Assembly (NCBI GenBank): GCA_934203075.1
Contig: CAKPYT010000020.1
Span: 1-35,164, forward strand
DNA length: 35,164 nucleotides
Reading direction: 5' to 3'
Source: an uncultured Clostridia bacterium
GTDB lineage: Bacteria; Bacillota; Clostridia; Christensenellales; CAG-314
Made by a program: the position numbers and the translations under genes. This document shows, piece after piece, positions 30,333-35,164 of the stretch. The notes under the pieces are model-generated. The model was not told the origin of the DNA and did not search any database. It was given only the letters and a program-made list of their open reading frames with translations. Numbering within the stretch: the stretch's first letter is position 1; every line of letters begins with the position of its first letter.

Positions 30333-32299
30333 GTATCGTTAAAATGAAAAAGATGACGCTCGTTGGTCTTTCCAGTGAAAAGCAAGCGCTTTTGAACAAA
30401 CTGGAAGATCTTGGTTGCGTACATCTGAAAAAAACGGACGATTTGGAATGGACGTCGCATGTTGTAAATGAAGAAAGCCGTGAATCTTTGACGGATCGTA
30501 TGGATTACATCAAGCGCGGCATGAAATTCCTGATCGCCGAAACGAATCGTTATTATACGAACTATTTGCAGCAAAAGAAGTATAAACCTCTGAAGCTGGA
30601 TCGTATCGTCGAGATTAAATACGACGATTTTGTTCGGGCAGATGCACAAGAATACGAACTGTTGCACGGCGTGCTGGACGAGGCTTTTGCGTGCGAATCC
30701 AGGCTGGATGAGCTTGCGCATGCGATTCGTCAGGAAGAGGAACTCTATTTGGGGGTTTCGGCATACAGCGGGCTGGACGTTCCTTTCTCGAAGTTGCAGG
30801 ATACGACGCACGTCAGTTATCTTATGGGGACCATCGGCACGGCAAATCCGGATCGGGCAAAGAAGCTTCAGGACGAACTGCCTTCTTGCGATGTGACGGT
30901 GCTGCACTCGGCCAGAGGAAAGACTTCTTTGGTGGTAGCGTACTGCAAAGAGGATGCCGAATCGGTCAACCGCACGCTTGCTCCGTTGGAGTTCTCGCGG
31001 TGCACTTATGCTTTTGACGTCACTCCGGACGAAAAGGCACAAGAGTGTCAGGAAAATGTGAAAAAACTGAAGGCGGAAAGATTGGGGGTCTACGAGAGAA
31101 TCGCAGCGCTTGCGGAAAACCTGGATCGTCTGAAAGTTTTGTACGACTATTACAGAGTAGCCTTGGAAAAGGTGAACGCGGATGAGGACATCAGTTCTAC
31201 CGCAGCCGCTTTCATTCTGGAAGCATGGCTCCCGGCGGAAGACGAAGCGCGCGTGTCGGCGGCAGTCGACGAAACGCTGAGTGCCTGCATCAAAGAGTTT
31301 GCAGATCCGCTGGACGAAGAATTGCCTCCGACGAAAATTAAAGATCCGAAATTGATTGCACCCTTCGAATTTGTTACGGAAATGAAATCCGTGCCGAACT
31401 ACCGGGAGGGAGATCCGAACCTTTGGGTTGCGATTTTCTACTTCATCTTTTTCGGTATCATCGTGGGGGATTCCATCTACGGTATGCTGATTACCTTAGG
31501 CTGCATTCTGGCGTTGAAGTTCTTCCACTTGCGCGGCAACACCAAAACGTTGATCACGATTTTCGGCATCTGCGGATTAAGCGCCGTGTTCTGGGGCATC
31601 ATGTTCGGCAGTTATCTCGGCTTGGAGGGTATCGCACAACCGGTATTGATGAACCCGTTGGAACAACCTTTGCTTGCCATCGGGCTGTGCCTTGGGCTTG
31701 GTGTAGTTCAGATTATGTTCGGCATCGGGCTGAAAGGCGCAAGGGCAATCCGCGAAAAACGGTTTTTCGATTTCGTGTGTGACTCTCTCACTTGGTTGGT
31801 CTTCTTTGTGGGCGTCATCCTGATTGTCATGAGCATGCTGTTCGGGATGGATATCCTGAAAGATATCGGTATGTGGATGGTGCTCGGCAGCCTTGTGTTC
31901 GTTGTGTTTACGGCCGGCCGTAACAACAAAGGTATCTTCTCCAAAATCGTCGGCGGTTTCGGGGGCGTGTACGGCATTGTAAACTTCTTAAGCGATATTT
32001 TAAGTTATATGCGTTTGTTCGGGCTGTGCCTGTCCAGCGCGGTTGTGGAACTGGTATTCAACACCATTGCTTTGATGTTGTTCGGCGGCGAAGGCATCAT
32101 GGCTGTCGTAGGGGCGATCTTCGGTCTTATCGTGATGTTGATCGGCCACGGATTGAACCTTGCTTTGAACTTCCTCAGTGTGTACGTACACGACGGTCGT
32201 TTGCAGCAAATTGAGTTCTTTGATAAGTTTTTCGAAGGCGAAGGGTATGCATTCCGTCCTTTTGCAAGCGAAACCTTATATACTGAGTTAAAAAAATAA
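30329..32299 (+). CDS. ntpI: V-type ATP synthase subunit I
   Basis: Membrane stator subunit of 656 residues, counterpart of subunit a, forming the ion half-channels against the K ring. The N-terminal cytoplasmic half (1 to about 345) is helical and coiled-coil-rich and binds the peripheral stalks. The C-terminal half has seven to eight helices. The essential Arg of the ion path is R562 in SYMRLFGLCLSSAVVE. The start overlaps subunit H (ATGA). Length and layout are normal. Confidence 0.95.
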   Translation: MSIVKMKKMTLVGLSSEKQALLNKLEDLGCVHLKKTDDLEWTSHVVNEESRESLTDRMDYIKRGMKFLIAETNRYYTNYLQQKKYKPLKLDRIVEIKYDDFVRADAQEYELLHGVLDEAFACESRLDELAHAIRQEEELYLGVSAYSGLDVPFSKLQDTTHVSYLMGTIGTANPDRAKKLQDELPSCDVTVLHSARGKTSLVVAYCKEDAESVNRTLAPLEFSRCTYAFDVTPDEKAQECQENVKKLKAERLGVYERIAALAENLDRLKVLYDYYRVALEKVNADEDISSTAAAFILEAWLPAEDEARVSAAVDETLSACIKEFADPLDEELPPTKIKDPKLIAPFEFVTEMKSVPNYREGDPNLWVAIFYFIFFGIIVGDSIYGMLITLGCILALKFFHLRGNTKTLITIFGICGLSAVFWGIMFGSYLGLEGIAQPVLMNPLEQPLLAIGLCLGLGVVQIMFGIGLKGARAIREKRFFDFVCDSLTWLVFFVGVILIVMSMLFGMDILKDIGMWMVLGSLVFVVFTAGRNNKGIFSKIVGGFGGVYGIVNFLSDILSYMRLFGLCLSSAVVELVFNTIALMLFGGEGIMAVVGAIFGLIVMLIGHGLNLALNFLSVYVHDGRLQQIEFFDKFFEGEGYAFRPFASETLYTELKK

Positions 32300-32324
32300 T
32301 GAAACATCTCGGGAGGAAAAAATT

Positions 32325-32792
32325 ATGTTTACATTAGGTCACATTTTTGCATTTGTTGGTGCAATGCTCGCGTCTCTTTGCAACGGTATCGGTTCTGCCG
32401 TAGCAGTAGGTCGTGCCGGTGAAGTAATCAACGGCGTTCTTACTGAAAATCCGGAAGCGAAAGGCTTAACCATTTTCCAACTTTTGCCGGCATCTCAGGC
32501 TATTTACGGCGTGTTGATCAGCTTCTTGATTCTGTTGCAGATCGGTGCGTTCGGTGGCTTGAAAGAAGTATCCGTAGAAGCAGGCCTCGGCTACGTTCTG
32601 GCAGCATTGCCGATTTCCGTGGTAGGCTTTATCAGTGCTATTTACCAAGGCAGAGTAGGTAACTCCGCAATCAAACTGTTGGGCAAACGTCCCGAAGCGA
32701 AACCTTTGATGACCGCAGCTGCAGTAGAAACGTTCGCAATTTTCTCTTTGCTCGTATCTGCACTGATGGTTCTGATGGGTGTTCAACTCTAA
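32325..32792 (+). CDS. ntpK: V-type ATP synthase subunit K (rotor ring), Na+-type
   Basis: Rotor proteolipid of 155 residues made of two fused helical hairpins, as in E. hirae NtpK. The residues that hold Na+ in NtpK (L61, T64, Q65, Q110, E139) align with L54, S57, Q58, Q108 and E135. Only Thr to Ser differs, and both offer a hydroxyl. The first hairpin has no carboxylate, so there is one ion site per subunit. This predicts Na+ coupling. GGGAGGA precedes the ATG. Confidence 0.95.
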   Translation: MFTLGHIFAFVGAMLASLCNGIGSAVAVGRAGEVINGVLTENPEAKGLTIFQLLPASQAIYGVLISFLILLQIGAFGGLKEVSVEAGLGYVLAALPISVVGFISAIYQGRVGNSAIKLLGKRPEAKPLMTAAAVETFAIFSLLVSALMVLMGVQL

Positions 32793-32856
32793 TCCGAACA
32801 GAATTATAGTTCAAAGTTTTATCAAAAAAATATAGTAAGTAACTACAGGGGAAATT

Positions 32857-33438
32857 ATGAGCGGAAAAGAAGCGATCATACAAAAAATTGTTGCACAGGC
32901 AAACGAGAAAGCGGCGAAATTACTTGAGGATGCGCAAGGAAGAGCGACTGCCGTTTTGCAGGATGCAACGGAACAAATCGAACAGAGCCGTAAGCTTGCG
33001 GACGCGAAAGCAAAAGAGGACGCCGCCGAAGTGCTGCGTCGTCGCAAATCCGTGGCGGATCTGGAAGTTCGCAAATATCGGTTGGCAGTGAAACAACAGA
33101 TGATGGATACCGCTTTTAGCAAGGCTCATCAGGCCGTTCTGAATATGGACGACAAGGCTTATCTCCAACTTATTTCCAAACTTTTGGCAGAGTATGCGGA
33201 AAACGGTGAGGAATTGACCGTCAGCAAAAGAGATGCAAAGCGCATTACGCAAGCTGTGGTCGATGCCGCCGTTGCAGACCGTAAGGTTACTTTGTCGAAG
33301 GTGCCGGGCGATTTCGAAGGCGGGTTCGTACTGTCGAAAGAAGGTTACGAAAAGAATGTGACTTTAGAAATTCTGTTGCAAACTTTGCGTCAGGAAATCG
33401 AACCGCAAATCGCTGCCGTATTGTTTGAGGAGAAATAG
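32857..33438 (+). CDS. ntpE: V-type ATP synthase subunit E
   Basis: Peripheral-stalk subunit of 193 residues. The N-terminal half (about 1-90) is a long charged helix that pairs with subunit H. The C-terminal half folds into the globular head that contacts the catalytic A3B3 hexamer, with the family-like end GDFEGGFVLSKEGYEKNVTLEILL. CAGGGGA precedes the ATG. The next gene starts one base past the stop codon. Confidence 0.93.
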   Translation: MSGKEAIIQKIVAQANEKAAKLLEDAQGRATAVLQDATEQIEQSRKLADAKAKEDAAEVLRRRKSVADLEVRKYRLAVKQQMMDTAFSKAHQAVLNMDDKAYLQLISKLLAEYAENGEELTVSKRDAKRITQAVVDAAVADRKVTLSKVPGDFEGGFVLSKEGYEKNVTLEILLQTLRQEIEPQIAAVLFEEK

Positions 33439-33439
33439 A

Positions 33440-34432
33440 ATGCCTCAGGATTACATTTATGCAAACGGCAGAGTGTCCGTACTGGAAATGAAACTGCTCA
33501 ACGCAGAAAAGTATTCGCGTATGTTGGATGCTTCGCGTGCGGAAGACGCATTAAAAGTATTGTACGAAAGTAACTATGCTAACGGCTTGGTGCTGGAGCG
33601 TACGGCGGATTTCGAAAAACTGTTGGATGCGGAAATGCGTTCTGTCTGCGACTTTTTCAAGTCGGAAACGACGGATAACAAAGCGGCACAGTGCTTTATT
33701 TTGCAATTTGACTACCAAAACGTCAAACTTCTGATGAAAATGAAGTATTTGCGTTTGGAGAAAAACGATTACCTCAGCGAAAACGGACAATTGCCGTTGG
33801 ATCGTTTGAAGACCGTCGTGATGACCGATAACTATCGCGAGGTAATGCCGGTCGAAATGGCGGAAGCCTGCGAGACCATCGACAGCGAGTTTGCGGACGG
33901 CAACCGTAAATCCACCGTGATTGACATTACGCTGGATCAGGCGATGTATCGCCAGTTGGTGAAAACGGCAAACGAGTGTAAAACACCCGCGGTGAAAAGT
34001 TACGTGCGTGCAGAAGTAGACGGCAAAAATATCTTGACGCTGTTCCGTGTACGGAAATCTCACCTGACGTCGGATCAACTGAAAGCATTGTATCTGCAAG
34101 GGGGCTCGTTCTCCTGCGAACAGGTGCAGCAGTGGTTTGAAACGGAGGGAGAAGATCTCCTGAAAACGTTTGGCGAATCCGAATATCTGCCGTTGGTAAA
34201 ACTGTGTGTCGAAGCAGAACGAACCGGTGCCTCCCTTTTAAAAGGGGAATTGTGGGCGGAAGCACATAAATACGAAATGTTGGAACCGTATCGAAATGCG
34301 TTCAGCGGAATCGAACCGATTATCTGTTACTATCTGGCAAAGCGAAAAGAAATAGACAATGTCCGGTTGATCATGGTCGGCATCCGTAACGATGTGGATC
34401 GTACCGTCATTCGGGAAAGGTTGCGTGGTTAG
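33440..34432 (+). CDS. ntpC: V-type ATP synthase subunit C
   Basis: Soluble funnel-shaped subunit of 330 residues (subunit d/AC39 type) that links the central stalk to the K ring. It is all-helical, with the N-terminal YIYANGRVSVLEMKLL and the C-terminal AKRKEIDNVRLIMVGIRN motif typical of the family. The start is ATG 33440 with GAGGAGA upstream; an in-frame upstream GTG lies inside subunit E. Confidence 0.95.
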   Translation: MPQDYIYANGRVSVLEMKLLNAEKYSRMLDASRAEDALKVLYESNYANGLVLERTADFEKLLDAEMRSVCDFFKSETTDNKAAQCFILQFDYQNVKLLMKMKYLRLEKNDYLSENGQLPLDRLKTVVMTDNYREVMPVEMAEACETIDSEFADGNRKSTVIDITLDQAMYRQLVKTANECKTPAVKSYVRAEVDGKNILTLFRVRKSHLTSDQLKALYLQGGSFSCEQVQQWFETEGEDLLKTFGESEYLPLVKLCVEAERTGASLLKGELWAEAHKYEMLEPYRNAFSGIEPIICYYLAKRKEIDNVRLIMVGIRNDVDRTVIRERLRG

Positions 34433-34433
34433 T

Positions 34434-34760
34434 ATGAATAACAGAATAGGTGTAATTGGAGATAAAGACAGCATCCTGATGTTTAAGGCTGCCGGGCTGG
34501 AAGTGTTTGATGCTTCCGATGCGGCCGAGGCCAAAGAAATGCTGAAGCAGTTGATTAGAGAAGAGTTTGCCATCATCCTGATTACGGAAGATTTGGCGGT
34601 AAAAAACGGAGACGTATTGCGCAAAGCAAAGGCAAATCCGTTTCCGGCGATTTTGCCCATTCCCACCAGCAAGGGAAGTACCGGGTTTGGGCTGAACGGC
34701 GTCAAAAAGGATGTAGAAAAGGCAATCGGAATTGATATTCTGTTTAATAGAGAGGATTAG
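34434..34760 (+). CDS. ntpG: V-type ATP synthase subunit F
   Basis: Small central-stalk subunit of 108 residues (NtpG in E. hirae). It has the family start NNRIGVIGDKDSILMFKAAGLEVF, an alternating Rossmann-like fold (FAIILITEDLAV) and the C-terminal helix KKDVEKAIGIDIL. It binds the D subunit of the rotor axle. The start codon lies one base past the subunit C stop codon, so I use ATG 34434 rather than the longer frame. Confidence 0.95.
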   Translation: MNNRIGVIGDKDSILMFKAAGLEVFDASDAAEAKEMLKQLIREEFAIILITEDLAVKNGDVLRKAKANPFPAILPIPTSKGSTGFGLNGVKKDVEKAIGIDILFNRED

Positions 34761-34763
34761 TAA

Positions 34764-35164
34764 ATGCAAGGAAAAATCGTAAAAGTCAGCGGCCCGCTGA
34801 TTGTTGCCGAGGGTATGGCGGACGTGCAGTTGTACGACGTTGTACGCGTCAGCAGCCAGAAACTGATTGGAGAAGTTATCGAATTGAGAGGAGATAAAGC
34901 ATCCATTCAGGTCTATGAGGAAACCAGCGGCCTCGGTCCCGGCGAAGAAGTAGTTTCTACCGGTGCACCGTTGTCTGTGGAATTAGGGCCCGGCTTAATT
35001 GAAGGTATTTTCGACGGTATTCAAAGACCGTTGAATAAATTATGCGAAGTCTCCGGCAACCGAATTGGCCGCGGGGTACAGGTTTCCGCTTTGGATCATG
35101 AAAAATTGTGGGAATTTGTGCCTGTAAAGAAAGAGGGCGAAACGGTTCAGAACGGTGATATCCT
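34764..35164 (+). CDS. ntpA: V-type ATP synthase catalytic subunit A (5' part, cut by window end)
   Basis: The first 133 codons of the catalytic A subunit. The N-terminal beta-barrel is clear: GKIVKVSGPLIVAEGM, DVVRVSSQKLIGEVIEL, VYEETSGLGPGEEV and LSVELGPGLIEGIFDGIQRPL. The P-loop lies beyond the window. The start codon is 3 bases after subunit F, with AGAGGA upstream. Genes for B and D are expected next. Confidence 0.95.
   Translation, partial: MQGKIVKVSGPLIVAEGMADVQLYDVVRVSSQKLIGEVIELRGDKASIQVYEETSGLGPGEEVVSTGAPLSVELGPGLIEGIFDGIQRPLNKLCEVSGNRIGRGVQVSALDHEKLWEFVPVKKEGETVQNGDI

Noticed and set aside
29966..31042. Open frame of 358 codons antisense to the V-ATPase H and I genes
   Set aside because: Shadow of two well-supported genes; no family recognised and no promoter.
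1..35164. Mobile elements, CRISPR arrays, tRNA or rRNA genes
   Set aside because: Looked for transposase motifs, long terminal repeats, regularly spaced repeats and cloverleaf-like segments; none was convincing by eye. A tRNA scan would settle the last point.

Overview
The window reads as chromosome of an anaerobic, low-to-mid GC member of the Clostridia (Firmicutes), possibly a Christensenellales-type gut lineage; the lineage guess is inference. Support comes from strong AGGAGG-type ribosome sites with some GTG/TTG starts, sigma-A promoters with 17-base spacers, an Rnf complex in clostridial order (CDGEAB), the min / spoIVF / rplU-prp-rpmA gene neighbourhood of Firmicutes, an L27 with a Prp-type cleavable N-terminus, and a V-type rather than F-type ATPase at the right edge. 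I see no transposon, phage, CRISPR array, tRNA or rRNA.

Layout. 1-2.6 kb: a leftward gene for a large cell-surface protein with three related beta-rich repeats. 2.9-3.8 kb: two half-length TauE/SafE permease genes in tandem. 4.1-9.75 kb: rnfCDGEAB, with an unusually long RnfG carrying two FMN-binding domains. 10.1-11.6 kb: a Ppx/GppA phosphatase. 11.7-18.8 kb: a cell-shape, division and sporulation block: maf, a divergent MreB-like gene, minD, minE, spoIVFA-like, spoIVFB, then a radical-SAM protein and its DUF2344 partner. 18.9-20.9 kb: a small leftward two-gene operon of unknown function, then a DUF2804 gene. 21.1-22.2 kb: rplU-prp-rpmA behind an L21 leader. 22.3-28.2 kb: DUF421/DUF4363, a folate ECF transporter gene with a THF riboswitch, a flavin reductase-like protein, a SpoVB/MurJ-like flippase and a GNAT-like protein. 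28.3-29.9 kb: tsaC/sua5 and rpiB. 30.0 kb to the end: V-ATPase genes for subunits H, I, K, E, C, F and the start of A.

How the parts connect. Rnf oxidises ferredoxin, reduces NAD+ and pumps Na+ or H+. The V-ATPase rotor subunit K keeps residues that bind Na+ in the Enterococcus hirae ring, so a Na+ circuit between the two is likely. The transcript leading to the V-ATPase carries a folded RNA ending in a terminator. My leading hypothesis is a Na+-I (DUF1646-type) riboswitch. The min-to-rpmA stretch resembles the mre-min-spoIVF-rplU region of Bacillus, but mreC, mreD, minC and obgE are not present.

Points most worth a second look: the RNA upstream of the V-ATPase; the tandem-domain RnfG with a degenerate first flavin site; the paired half-TauE genes; a maf gene that appears to be leaderless; and the degenerate MreB-like protein.
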